A stretch of 40,337 bases of DNA from NCBI GenBank assembly GCA_002362625.1, contig DEUP01000033.1:109888-150224 (forward strand), written 5' to 3'. The notes below the pieces were generated by a model that made no database searches, was not told the DNA's origin, and saw nothing but the letters and a program-made list of their open reading frames with translations. The DNA comes from Clostridiales bacterium UBA3259. GTDB taxonomy: Bacteria; Bacillota_A; Clostridia; Oscillospirales; Oscillospiraceae. Shown here one piece after another: positions 29,485-37,518 of this stretch (within the stretch, counting starts at the first letter, position 1; each line of letters begins with the position of its first letter). Made by a program: the position numbers and the translations under genes.

Positions 29485-32040
29485 TTAGCAGGTAGCGCCG
29501 CCCTTGACGTTCTTTTTCAGGATGGCTTCCTTGTCGATGGACTGGGTGAGCAGCTTGTCGTTCACATAGTCGAAGCCCAGGCGGGTAACGGTATCTGCGA
29601 ACCGCTCGCCGGTCTGGCCCTCGTCCCGGAACAGGAGGATGGCTCTTTCCACCACATCCATGACCTCTTCCTCGGTGGTGAAGACCTTGGTCAGGGACTT
29701 GCCGTGGGCCGTCTTCTTGCCCCACCGGCCGCCGATGCACACCTTATAGCCGTCCACATATTCAATGGCGTCGAACAGGCACTTGTTCCGGCAGCGGCCG
29801 CAGTTGTTGCAGAGGTTGGGGTCGATCTGGATTTTGCCGTCTTCCAGATGGGCAACCTTGATGGGGCAGTTCAGCTCCACCTGGCACTTCTTACAGCCAC
29901 GGCACTTGGCATAGTCCACCATGGGCACTCTCTGGCCAATGATGCCCAGATCGTTCAGGTCGGGCTTGACGCAGTTGTTGGGACAGCCGCCCACGGCGAT
30001 CTTGAACTTATGGGGCAGGGTGACCCCGTGATAGCCCACATAGAACTTCTCATGGAGCTTCTCGCTGAGATCGAAGGTATCGATGAGGCCGTACTGGCAG
30101 GTGGTACCCTTGCAGGACACCACAGGCCGCACCAGGCTGCCGGTGCCGCCGGTGGACAGGCCGTGCTCTGCCAGGAAGTCGATGAGGGGCTGAATGTTCT
30201 CATGCTTCACGCCCTGGATTTCCAAAGTCAGACGGGTGGTCATGGTGACCGCGCCGGAGCCGAACTTCTCCGCGGCCTCGGCAATGACATGCTGCTCCTC
30301 CGCGGTAATCTTACCGTTGCGGGTAATCACACGGACGTTGAACACATCGGTATAGCGCTTATCCTGGAGGCAGCCCAGGCCCTTGACCCGCTTGATTTCC
30401 TCGGGAGGCAGCTTGCCGCCCTCGAAGCTGACCTTCACATTGTTCACAAACAAGCCTCCTTCCAAAGCCCGGGTATTCGTGTAGCCCATGGCCTTCAGCC
30501 GGTTCTGGGTGAAGTAAGCCCGCTTGCCCCTGGCGCAGACCAGCAGCAGCTTCTCGTCCTGATCCAGGCCCTCAATGGGCGCGGTAACCTTGGCAAGATC
30601 CACCCATTTCGCGCCGGGAATGGCGGGCGCGGGAGACACGTCAATGACCTTGTAGCCCTTAGCCTTGCCAGCCAGATACTCGGCGGGGGTGAAGGACTCG
30701 TACTCCCCTGCCATCTTGTTTTCCAGAATGTAGCAGGCCTGGACGAAGGGATGAATGGCGGTGGAGAAGGGCGGGGCGTAGGAGAAGTCGAAGGTGTCAA
30801 AATCCTCCACCTTTGCATTCATGCCGATGCCCACAACGGCGATGTCCACCATCTTATCCACAGCCCCAGCACCCACCACCTGGATGCCCAGCAGCTTGTG
30901 GCTCTGCTTGTCGGCAATCAGCTTGGTCAGGAAGGTGTCCGCGCCGGGATAATAATGGGCCTTGTCATCGGTGACGCAGGTAGCGGTGATGACGTCGTAG
31001 CCCGCGTTCTTCGCCTGCTCTTCCGTCAGACCGGTACGGCCGGCGTTGATGCCCTCAGCCAGCTTCACGACGCCGGTGCCCAGGCAGCCGCCGTAGGAAA
31101 CGTCTCCGCCGGTCATGTTCCTGGCCAGCAGCCGGCCGGTGATGTTGGCAGTGGATCCCATGGCGGACCACTGGCCCTTGCCGGTAATGCGGTTATGTAC
31201 CATGGCGCAGTCGCCTACGGCGTACACATCCGCCAGGTTGGTTCTCTGATGGTCGTCCACCACGATGGTGCCTTTGAACATCTCAATGCCGGAATCCTTC
31301 AGGAAGCTTGTCGCGGGACGGACGCCGATGGCCATAACCACCACGTCGCCCTCAAAGGTGCCCACGCCGGTGCGAATGCCGGTGGTCCTCTCGGTGCCCA
31401 GGACCTCGGTGAGACCGGCGCCGGTGACAATGCGGATCCCCTTAGCCTGGAGCTTCCGCTTCAAATAGTCGGCCATTTCCGCGTCGAAGAGGTTCGGCAT
31501 AATCTGGGAGGCCATATCCACCACGGTGACCTTCAGGCCCTTGCTCAGCAGATTTTCCGCGATTTCCAGACCGATGAAGCCGCCGCCAACCACCACAGCA
31601 GAGCGGCAGCTGTTGCTCTCCACATAGGCCCGCAGACCGATGGCGTCATCCGGAGTGCGCATGGTGAACACGCCAGGCAGATCAGTACCGGGCACGGGAG
31701 GCACAAAGGGAGCCGCGCCGGTGGCAATGACCAGCTTGTCATAGGAAATTACCTGACCATCCGCGAAGGTGACGGTCTTGGCGGCAGCGTCAACCGCGAC
31801 GGCCTCCATTTCGGTTTTCACTTCCACGCCGGTGAGGCCGGTGTACTTTGCGGGAGTATTGACGATCAGCTCGTCCCGGGTTTCGATGCTGCCGCCCACA
31901 TAGTAGGGAAGGCCGCAGCCGGCGTAGGAAATATCCTTGCCCTTGGTGTAGACGGTAACCTTGGCTCCGCGATCCTGACGCATCAGCTTCGCGGCGGCCT
32001 TGGTACCGGCGGCAACGCCGCCAATGACTGCAATATTCAT
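29485..32040 (-). CDS. CoA-disulfide reductase / rhodanese / siroheme sulfite-nitrite reductase / ferredoxin fusion
   Basis: An 851-residue cytosolic redox enzyme with four modules. Residues 1-445: FAD/NAD(P)H disulfide reductase of the CoA-disulfide reductase type (IAVIGGVAAGTKAA, active-site C42 in YAGCGLPYY, second nucleotide fold VVVGGGFIGLEIAE, VYAVGDCAM). Residues 450-540: rhodanese with the persulfide cysteine C502 in LLLVCARGKRAY. Residues 560-700: a siroheme reductase half-domain with C643, C648, C686 and C690 (CKGTTC, GGCPNNCVKPDLNDLG). Residues 708-765: two ferredoxin [4Fe-4S] clusters (C713/716/719/725 and C744/747/750/754). The first two modules resemble NADH-dependent persulfide reductase. 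Probably passes NAD(P)H electrons to a sulfur or nitrogen oxyanion; substrate is inference. The ATG has AAAAGGAG upstream; its divergent CRP/FNR neighbour likely regulates it. Confidence 0.9.
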   Translation of the reverse strand: MNIAVIGGVAAGTKAAAKLMRQDRGAKVTVYTKGKDISYAGCGLPYYVGGSIETRDELIVNTPAKYTGLTGVEVKTEMEAVAVDAAAKTVTFADGQVISYDKLVIATGAAPFVPPVPGTDLPGVFTMRTPDDAIGLRAYVESNSCRSAVVVGGGFIGLEIAENLLSKGLKVTVVDMASQIMPNLFDAEMADYLKRKLQAKGIRIVTGAGLTEVLGTERTTGIRTGVGTFEGDVVVMAIGVRPATSFLKDSGIEMFKGTIVVDDHQRTNLADVYAVGDCAMVHNRITGKGQWSAMGSTANITGRLLARNMTGGDVSYGGCLGTGVVKLAEGINAGRTGLTEEQAKNAGYDVITATCVTDDKAHYYPGADTFLTKLIADKQSHKLLGIQVVGAGAVDKMVDIAVVGIGMNAKVEDFDTFDFSYAPPFSTAIHPFVQACYILENKMAGEYESFTPAEYLAGKAKGYKVIDVSPAPAIPGAKWVDLAKVTAPIEGLDQDEKLLLVCARGKRAYFTQNRLKAMGYTNTRALEGGLFVNNVKVSFEGGKLPPEEIKRVKGLGCLQDKRYTDVFNVRVITRNGKITAEEQHVIAEAAEKFGSGAVTMTTRLTLEIQGVKHENIQPLIDFLAEHGLSTGGTGSLVRPVVSCKGTTCQYGLIDTFDLSEKLHEKFYVGYHGVTLPHKFKIAVGGCPNNCVKPDLNDLGIIGQRVPMVDYAKCRGCKKCQVELNCPIKVAHLEDGKIQIDPNLCNNCGRCRNKCLFDAIEYVDGYKVCIGGRWGKKTAHGKSLTKVFTTEEEVMDVVERAILLFRDEGQTGERFADTVTRLGFDYVNDKLLTQSIDKEAILKKNVKGGATC

Positions 32041-32179
32041 AGTGTTTCTCCTTTTTATGTTAATATGGTAAAATAGTATCCTGCGGAATTCCTTACTTAT
32101 GTCTCTGAATTTGTTGATAATCTCCATTTTCCTTCCCATTTCCCGGAAGAATATGTGGATTATACCCTTTACTGCCTGC

Positions 32180-32208
32180 ATTATATCACGTAATATGACA
32201 TAACACAA
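32180..32208 (-). promoter_or_regulatory. Promoter of the fused sulfur reductase
   Basis: TTGTGT (32203-32208) and TATAAT (32180-32185) on the minus strand with a 17-bp spacer. The spacer contains TCA-N7-TGA (32186-32198), an imperfect dyad of the general CRP/FNR kind. Confidence 0.65.
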
Positions 32209-32298
32209 GAAAAAATTATGCTCGCCTCATTGAAACTTTTTCCTGCCACAGCCGCCTCCGCGCCTGGAAGCGTTTTTATTTTATCAAATTTCCGGCAT

Positions 32299-32321
32299 AT
32301 GTCAAGAATTCAATTTGACAT
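32299..32321 (+). promoter_or_regulatory. Palindrome over the -35 of the CRP/FNR gene
   Basis: Perfect 7-bp arms ATGTCAA (32299-32305) and TTGACAT (32315-32321) with a 9-nt centre; the right arm includes the TTGACA -35 hexamer. Suggests autoregulation. Confidence 0.55.
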
Positions 32322-32343
32322 GCGCCGGGAAATACATTATAAT
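32315..32343 (+). promoter_or_regulatory. Promoter of the CRP/FNR regulator
   Basis: Perfect TTGACA (32315-32320), 17-bp spacer and perfect TATAAT (32338-32343), about 16 nt of leader before the ATG at 32366. Confidence 0.85.
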
Positions 32344-32365
32344 AATCCCGCAAGGAGGTGGCCGC

Positions 32366-33028
32366 ATGGACTTTGAAGACTGTTTCCCCATATGGGATCA
32401 ACTGACCCAGGCTCAGCAAAGCCAGATCACCTGGCGTCTGACGGAGCGCCAGGCGGAAAAGGGCACTGTAATTCACCGGGGCGGCATGGAGTGTACCGGA
32501 GTGCTGCTGATAAAATCCGGCCAGATCCGGGCCTATTCCCTGTCCAGCGACGGCCGGGAGATCACCCTGTACCGTCTGTTCGAGCGGGATCTTTGCCTGT
32601 TCTCCGCCCCCTGCATGATGCGTTCCATCCAATTTGACGTCACCTTTGAGGCGGAAAAGGACACGGTGTACTGGGACATACCGGCGGAAACCTACCGTCA
32701 GATCATGGAGCAGTCCGCCCCCCTGGCGAACTTCACAAACGAGATCATGGCCGCCCGGTTTTCCGAGGTCATGTGGCTCATGGAGCAGATCCTGTGGAAG
32801 CGCTTTGACCAGCGTCTGGCAGGCTTTCTGCTGGAGGAAGCCAATATCGAGGGCACCAATGTGCTTCACATCACCCAGGAGGCCATCGGCAGACACATGG
32901 GAAATCCCCGGGAGGTGGTCACCAGAATGCTGAAATACTTTTCCGGGGAGGGCTATGTCCGGCTCTCCCGGGGAACCGTGGAGCTGTGTGACACAAAAAG
33001 TCTCCGGGAAATCGCGGATACCAGATAA
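32366..33028 (+). CDS. CRP/FNR family transcriptional regulator
   Basis: A 220-residue regulator: cyclic-nucleotide-binding-type beta barrel (about 20-120), dimer helix (ARFSEVMWLMEQILWKRFDQRL) and winged helix with LHITQEAIGRHMGNPREVVTRMLKYF. The DNA-reading helix has R-E-x-x-x-R (PREVVTR), the CRP arrangement that reads GTGA half-sites. The effector pocket lacks an obvious cAMP-binding signature, and C77 and C83 in LCLFSAPC suggest thiol-based redox or sulfur sensing (inference). AAGGAGG precedes the ATG at 32366. It is divergent from the sulfur reductase and convergent with thioredoxin, whose promoter has a GTGA-N5-TCAC dyad at -41. Confidence 0.9.
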   Translation: MDFEDCFPIWDQLTQAQQSQITWRLTERQAEKGTVIHRGGMECTGVLLIKSGQIRAYSLSSDGREITLYRLFERDLCLFSAPCMMRSIQFDVTFEAEKDTVYWDIPAETYRQIMEQSAPLANFTNEIMAARFSEVMWLMEQILWKRFDQRLAGFLLEEANIEGTNVLHITQEAIGRHMGNPREVVTRMLKYFSGEGYVRLSRGTVELCDTKSLREIADTR

Positions 33029-33030
33029 AA

Positions 33031-33063
33031 ACGGGGCTGTTCTAAAAAACAGCCCTGTTTTTT
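33031..33063 (+). terminator. Terminator after the CRP/FNR gene
   Basis: 10-bp stem ACGGGGCTGT/ACAGCCCTGT (33031-33040 with 33049-33058, one G-U pair), then a six-T run. Confidence 0.85.
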
Positions 33064-33083
33064 CCTTGTCTGGGAATGGCCTG

Positions 33084-33389
33084 TCACAACAGGGACAGGA
33101 TCTGGGCCTTGGGTCTCGCCCCTAGGGTCTGGTTGACGACCTTGCCGTCCTTCATCACCACCAGCATGGGGATGCTCGCGACCCGGAACTGGGCCGCCAG
33201 GGCGGACTGCTCATCCACGTTGACCTTCCCTACCACGATATCTGAACGCTCGGCGGCGATTTCGTCCAGGATGGGGCCGACCATACGGCAGGGGCCGCAC
33301 CAGGGCGCCCAGAAGTCCAGCAGGACGGGTTTCGTGGAACGCATGACCTCTTTTTCAAAATTCTCAGCAGTAATTTTAATGGTAGACAT
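33084..33389 (-). CDS. trxA: Thioredoxin
   Basis: A 101-residue disulfide reductase with the active site FWAPWCGPCRM near residue 30, the VNVDEQ turn and the cis-proline segment VASIPMLVVMKDG, at normal length. GGAGG precedes the ATG. It may deliver electrons to the neighbouring redox enzymes. Its promoter has a TATACT -10 but a poor -35 and a palindrome centred near -41, so it appears activator-dependent. Confidence 0.95.
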   Translation of the reverse strand: MSTIKITAENFEKEVMRSTKPVLLDFWAPWCGPCRMVGPILDEIAAERSDIVVGKVNVDEQSALAAQFRVASIPMLVVMKDGKVVNQTLGARPKAQILSLL

Positions 33390-33421
33390 GTTGTTGTCCT
33401 CCTGTTTTTATTGATGGCTTC

Positions 33422-33462
33422 AGTATACCCCGGGGATGGAAAAACTTCTGTGACAATGTCAC
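33422..33462 (-). promoter_or_regulatory. Activator-type promoter of trxA
   Basis: On the minus strand TATACT (33422-33427) has no recognisable -35 at 17 bp. The 13-bp palindrome GTGACATTGTCAC (33450-33462) is centred about 41 nt before the predicted transcript start, the position of class II CRP/FNR activation. Confidence 0.6.
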
Positions 33463-33524
33463 GGTTTCCTTTCTTTTTTCGCCCCGTCTGGATCCTTCAT
33501 TTTCGGAACCGGTCAGATTATCGG

Positions 33525-33553
33525 TTTACATTCCCGGGAAGATGTGGTAGAAT
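33525..33553 (+). promoter_or_regulatory. Promoter of the rml/glycan cluster
   Basis: TTTACA (33525-33530), 17-bp spacer, TAGAAT (33548-33553), leader of about 65 nt before rmlA. Confidence 0.65.
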
Positions 33554-33624
33554 ATCAAAAGAATTGACACAATATATTCTTCAGACCCCCTTTTTCATTT
33601 TTCATCACCAAAAGGAGTGGACAT

Positions 33625-34521
33625 ATGAAAGGCATCATTCTGGCAGGCGGCAGCGGAACCCGGCTGTATCCGCTGACGAGAGTTACCTCCAAGCAGCTGC
33701 TTCCGGTATACGATAAGCCCATGATCTACTATCCCCTGTCCACCCTGATGCTGGCGGGGATTCGGGATATTCTCATCATCTCCACTCCCATCGACACCCC
33801 CCGGTTCCAGGATCTGCTGGGGGACGGCAGCCATTTCGGCATCCACCTAAGCTACGCCGTCCAGCCCTCCCCCGACGGGCTGGCCCAGGCCTTCCTCATT
33901 GGGGAAGATTATATCGGAGACGATGCCTGTGCCATGATTCTGGGGGACAACATCTTCTACGGCAACAACTTTTCCGCCATCTTGCAGTCCGCTGCCCGGA
34001 ACGCCGAGGGCGGCAGAGCAACGGTGTTCGGCTACTACGTTCCCGACCCGGAGCGGTTTGGCGTGGTGGAGTTTGACGAAAACGACAAGGTAATCTCCGT
34101 GGAGGAAAAGCCCGCCCATCCCAAGAGCAACTATGCCATTACCGGCCTGTACTTCTATCCCAAAGGCGTCTCCGCTCTGGCCCACGACGTAAAGCCCTCT
34201 GCCCGGGGTGAGCTGGAAATCACCACCCTGAACGACATGTACTTAAAGCGGGAGCAGCTGGATGTACAGCTTCTTGGCCGGGGCTTTGCCTGGCTGGACA
34301 CCGGCACCATGGAAACCTTGCTGGAAGCGGCGGAATTCGTCCACATGGTGGAAAAGCGCCAGGGCGTGAAAATCTCTGCCCCGGAGGAGATCGGCTTCCG
34401 CTTCAGCTGGATCACCACGGAAGAGCTGCTGCGCTCGGCTGAGGTCTACGGCAAATCTCCCTATGGACACCACCTGCGTCAGGTAGCCCAGGATAAGTTC
34501 AAAAGCTTCCGTCAAAAATGA
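33625..34521 (+). CDS. rfbA: Glucose-1-phosphate thymidylyltransferase
   Basis: Makes dTDP-glucose from dTTP and glucose-1-phosphate, first step of dTDP-L-rhamnose and related deoxysugars. The 298-residue product has the nucleotidyltransferase signature [81 protein letters not shown] and [13 protein letters not shown], matching RmlA end to end. AAAGGAG precedes the ATG. First gene of the sugar cluster. Confidence 0.97.
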   Translation: MKGIILAGGSGTRLYPLTRVTSKQLLPVYDKPMIYYPLSTLMLAGIRDILIISTPIDTPRFQDLLGDGSHFGIHLSYAVQPSPDGLAQAFLIGEDYIGDDACAMILGDNIFYGNNFSAILQSAARNAEGGRATVFGYYVPDPERFGVVEFDENDKVISVEEKPAHPKSNYAITGLYFYPKGVSALAHDVKPSARGELEITTLNDMYLKREQLDVQLLGRGFAWLDTGTMETLLEAAEFVHMVEKRQGVKISAPEEIGFRFSWITTEELLRSAEVYGKSPYGHHLRQVAQDKFKSFRQK

Positions 34522-34543
34522 GAAAGACTGAGAGGACATTTCT

Positions 34544-36889
34544 ATGACCATCATTGTCACCGGCGGCGCCGGCTTTATCGGCAGCAACTTCATTTTCCAC
34601 ATGCTGGGCAAGTACCCGGATTATCGGATCGTGTGTCTGGACAAGCTGACCTACGCGGGAAGCCTGTCCACCCTGGTCTCTGTCATGGGCAATCCCAACT
34701 TCCGGTTCGTAAAGGCGGACATCTGCGACCGGGCCGCCGTCTATCAACTTTTTGAAGAGGAACACCCCGACATGGTGGTGAACTTCGCCGCGGAAAGCCA
34801 TGTGGATCGCTCCATTGAAAATCCCGAGGTGTTCCTGCAAACCAACATTCTGGGCACCCAGGTGCTCATGGACGCCTGCCGGAAGTACGGCATCAAGCGC
34901 TACCACCAGGTCTCCACCGACGAGGTCTACGGCGACCTTCCCCTTGACCGGCCCGATCTGTTCTTTACGGAGGAGACGCCCATCCACACCTCCTCCCCCT
35001 ATTCCTCCTCCAAGGCCTCCGCGGATCTTCTGGTGCTGGCCTATCACCGCACCTACGGTCTGCCCGTGACCGTTTCCCGGTGCTCCAACAACTACGGCCC
35101 CTATCAATTCCCGGAAAAGCTGATCCCTCTGATGATCGCCAACTGCTTGAACGACAAGCCTCTGCCTGTCTACGGGGAAGGGCTGAACGTCCGGGACTGG
35201 CTGTATGTGGAGGATCACTGCAAGGCCATTGACCTGATTATCCACAACGGACGGGTGGGCGAGGTGTACAACATCGGCGGTCACAACGAGATGCGCAACA
35301 TCGACATTGTAACGCTCATCTGCAAGACCCTGAGCAAGCCGGAAAGCCTGATCACCTACGTCACCGACCGGAAGGGTCACGACATGCGCTATGCCATTGA
35401 CCCGGCCAAGATCCACCGGGAGCTGGGCTGGCTGCCGGAGACGAAATTTGCCGACGGCATTCAGAAAACCATCCAGTGGTATCTGGATAACCGGGAGTGG
35501 TGGGAGACCATCCTCTCCGGAGAATATCAGAATTACTACGAGAAGATGTACGGCTCCTCTGCCGCCACCCATACCGCTGCCACACCCTCCCCTGAGGCTC
35601 CCGTACTGAAATATTCCATCAATTATGACTACCTCCGGCCCAAGAAGGCCGCCTGGCTCAAGCGGATGTACAATACCCCCTTTGCGGAAAAGAAGAATCT
35701 TTCCCTGTGGCAGGGCAAAAACGCCACTGTTTTTCCCTTGCGGGAGGTTCCGGGAGACGACGTGCTCTTCGGCCGGGGCGGCGTAATCGACGAGGGCGGC
35801 AATTATGTGCCCCTGTCCGGCATTGAGAAGCGGATCAAGGGCCGCTACCCCTTTGAAAATCCCGGATACAAGGATGAGAAGGTTGTGTACTGCGGGTATC
35901 TGGTGAACCACTGGGGCCATTTCCTGGTGGAGGCCGTCACCCGGCTGTGGTATGTGCTTCAAAACGATCCCACCATTGACAAGTACGTCTTCTTCGTGGA
36001 CGAGGGCGAGGATCGGGTGGTAAAGGGAAACTACCGCCGCTTCTTTGAGCTGCTGAAGATCTGGGACAAGCTGGAACTGGTGAACACCCCCACCACCTTC
36101 CGGGAGGTGATTGTTCCGGAAATCAGCTTCCAGAACATGACCTTCCACAGCCCCCAGTATCTCGCCATTTTTGACGCCATTGCCGAGAACGCGGAGGTAA
36201 ATCCCGCCTGGGAACGGGCTGAGAAGGTTTTCCTCACCCGCAGTCAGTTTGCCTCTCAGAATGGCTACGAATTTGGCCTGGAAGCCTTTGACGACTTCTA
36301 TACCCGCAACGGTTATACCGTGGTCGCCCCGGAGAAGCTGCCTCTGGATCAGCTGATTTATCTGCTCCGCAATGCCGAAGAGGTGGTGTCCATCTCCGGC
36401 TCCACCGCCCACAATCTGCTCTTTGGCCAAAGTGGGCAGAAGCTGACCATTCTGGAACGGCTGATCATCAACGACGACCACCAAGTATGCATCAACCAGA
36501 TGCGTGCCCTTCAGGTTACCCCGGTGGACGCCAACTTCCACCTCTATCCCGTGGACACCTGCGGGCCTTATATCCTGGGTTACAGCCCGTGCTTCAACCG
36601 ATACTATACCGACAAGGGGCTGCTGTCTCCCAGCGAGGAATACGCCTCAAGCGCTTATCTGGAGAAGTGCTTCAAGCAGTATATGTTCTCTTACTTCGAC
36701 AATTACCAGCACCGCTGGTTCATGGCAGACTGGTACCCGGAAATCTGCGATTCCCTGTATGAGGCCTATTTGGACAGCTTCCCCTATTTCCAGGATTACC
36801 TTGAGGATCGCAAGCCCTTCCTCCGGAAGCAGTATTTCCAGGTACACTACTGGAAGCAGTTTGTCAAGCGCGTGATTCACCGGGCTTAA
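34544..36889 (+). CDS. rfbB: dTDP-glucose 4,6-dehydratase fused to a GT61-like glycosyltransferase domain
   Basis: A 781-residue in-frame fusion. Residues 1-336 are a complete RmlB: GGAGFIGSNF, FAAESHVDRSI, the catalytic STDEVYG (T125, D126, E127) and Y153/K157 in YSSSK, then RCSNNYGPYQFPEKLIP and GEGLNVRDWLYVEDH. A Ser/Ala/Thr/Pro linker (about 337-354) leads to residues 355-781, a GT61/DUF563-like transferase: HWGHFLVEAVTRLW, a FLTRSQ-type strand, and EKLPLDQLIYLLRNAEEVVSISGSTAHNLLFG. The second part is a close paralogue of the free-standing protein two genes downstream. No internal ribosome binding site or start is seen at the junction. The RmlB part makes dTDP-4-keto-6-deoxyglucose; the C-terminal part probably transfers a sugar to a surface glycan. 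Confidence 0.93.
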   Translation: MTIIVTGGAGFIGSNFIFHMLGKYPDYRIVCLDKLTYAGSLSTLVSVMGNPNFRFVKADICDRAAVYQLFEEEHPDMVVNFAAESHVDRSIENPEVFLQTNILGTQVLMDACRKYGIKRYHQVSTDEVYGDLPLDRPDLFFTEETPIHTSSPYSSSKASADLLVLAYHRTYGLPVTVSRCSNNYGPYQFPEKLIPLMIANCLNDKPLPVYGEGLNVRDWLYVEDHCKAIDLIIHNGRVGEVYNIGGHNEMRNIDIVTLICKTLSKPESLITYVTDRKGHDMRYAIDPAKIHRELGWLPETKFADGIQKTIQWYLDNREWWETILSGEYQNYYEKMYGSSAATHTAATPSPEAPVLKYSINYDYLRPKKAAWLKRMYNTPFAEKKNLSLWQGKNATVFPLREVPGDDVLFGRGGVIDEGGNYVPLSGIEKRIKGRYPFENPGYKDEKVVYCGYLVNHWGHFLVEAVTRLWYVLQNDPTIDKYVFFVDEGEDRVVKGNYRRFFELLKIWDKLELVNTPTTFREVIVPEISFQNMTFHSPQYLAIFDAIAENAEVNPAWERAEKVFLTRSQFASQNGYEFGLEAFDDFYTRNGYTVVAPEKLPLDQLIYLLRNAEEVVSISGSTAHNLLFGQSGQKLTILERLIINDDHQVCINQMRALQVTPVDANFHLYPVDTCGPYILGYSPCFNRYYTDKGLLSPSEEYASSAYLEKCFKQYMFSYFDNYQHRWFMADWYPEICDSLYEAYLDSFPYFQDYLEDRKPFLRKQYFQVHYWKQFVKRVIHRA

Positions 36890-36914
36890 AAAAGAGAGGA
36901 TCAGGAGAGAACGT

Positions 36915-37499
36915 ATGAGTCAGATCAAGGTAACAAAATGCTCCATCGAAGGGCTGTATGTGATCGAGCCGGCGGTTCACGGCGACAACCGGGGCTACTT
37001 TATGGAAACCTATAACCAGCAGGATATGGCGGAGCATGGTCTGAACATGGTCTTTGTCCAGGACAACCAGAGCATGTCCGTCAAGGGCGTGCTCCGGGGT
37101 CTGCACCTGCAAAAGGAGCATCCCCAGGGAAAGCTGGTGCGGGTGATCCAGGGCCGGGTTTTTGACGTGGCCGTGGATATGCGTCCCGGCTCTCCCACCT
37201 TCCGCCAGTGGTACGGCATTGAGCTGACCGCCGAGAATAAGAAACAGTTCTATATTTCTGAGGGCTTTGCCCACGGCTTTCTGGTGCTCAGCGACACCGC
37301 CGAATTCTGCTACAAGGTCACAGACTTCTACCACCCGGGCGACGAGCTGGGCTTTGCCTGGAACGACCCCGCCATCGGCGTAAGGTGGCCGGAGGTCGTG
37401 GGACAATATCAGGGCACCGCCTCTCCGGAAGGGTACACCATGACCGACGGTACACCTCTCCGGCTCAGCGACAAGGACACCCGATACCCTGCCCTGTAA
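36915..37499 (+). CDS. rfbC: dTDP-4-dehydrorhamnose 3,5-epimerase
   Basis: Epimerises the 4-keto-6-deoxy sugar in the dTDP-L-rhamnose route. The 194-residue cupin has IEPAVHGDNRGYFMETY, QDNQSMSVKGVLRGLHLQ with the catalytic histidine, LVRVIQGRVFDVAVDMR, and EGFAHGFLVLSD with YKVTDFYHP. Family-typical length. GAGAGGATCAGGAG precedes the ATG. rmlD, the final reductase, is not in the window. Confidence 0.96.
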   Translation: MSQIKVTKCSIEGLYVIEPAVHGDNRGYFMETYNQQDMAEHGLNMVFVQDNQSMSVKGVLRGLHLQKEHPQGKLVRVIQGRVFDVAVDMRPGSPTFRQWYGIELTAENKKQFYISEGFAHGFLVLSDTAEFCYKVTDFYHPGDELGFAWNDPAIGVRWPEVVGQYQGTASPEGYTMTDGTPLRLSDKDTRYPAL

Positions 37500-37518
37500 A
37501 TACAAAGGAGCGTATTCC

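Larger units (their letters stand above)
32041..32365. other. Divergent regulatory region between the sulfur reductase and the CRP/FNR gene
   Basis: No separate gene. It holds the reductase promoter (32180-32208), a leader of about 130 nt, an AT-rich centre, and the CRP/FNR promoter with its palindrome (32299-32343). Confidence 0.7.

Noticed and set aside
29425..32076. 883-codon plus-strand frame opposite the fused sulfur reductase
   Set aside because: Same kind of shadow; runs through a terminator and the divergent promoter region and lacks any recognisable domain.
34499..36541. 680-codon minus-strand frame opposite rfbB
   Set aside because: Antisense to an unmistakable RmlB/GT61 coding frame, no start signals.
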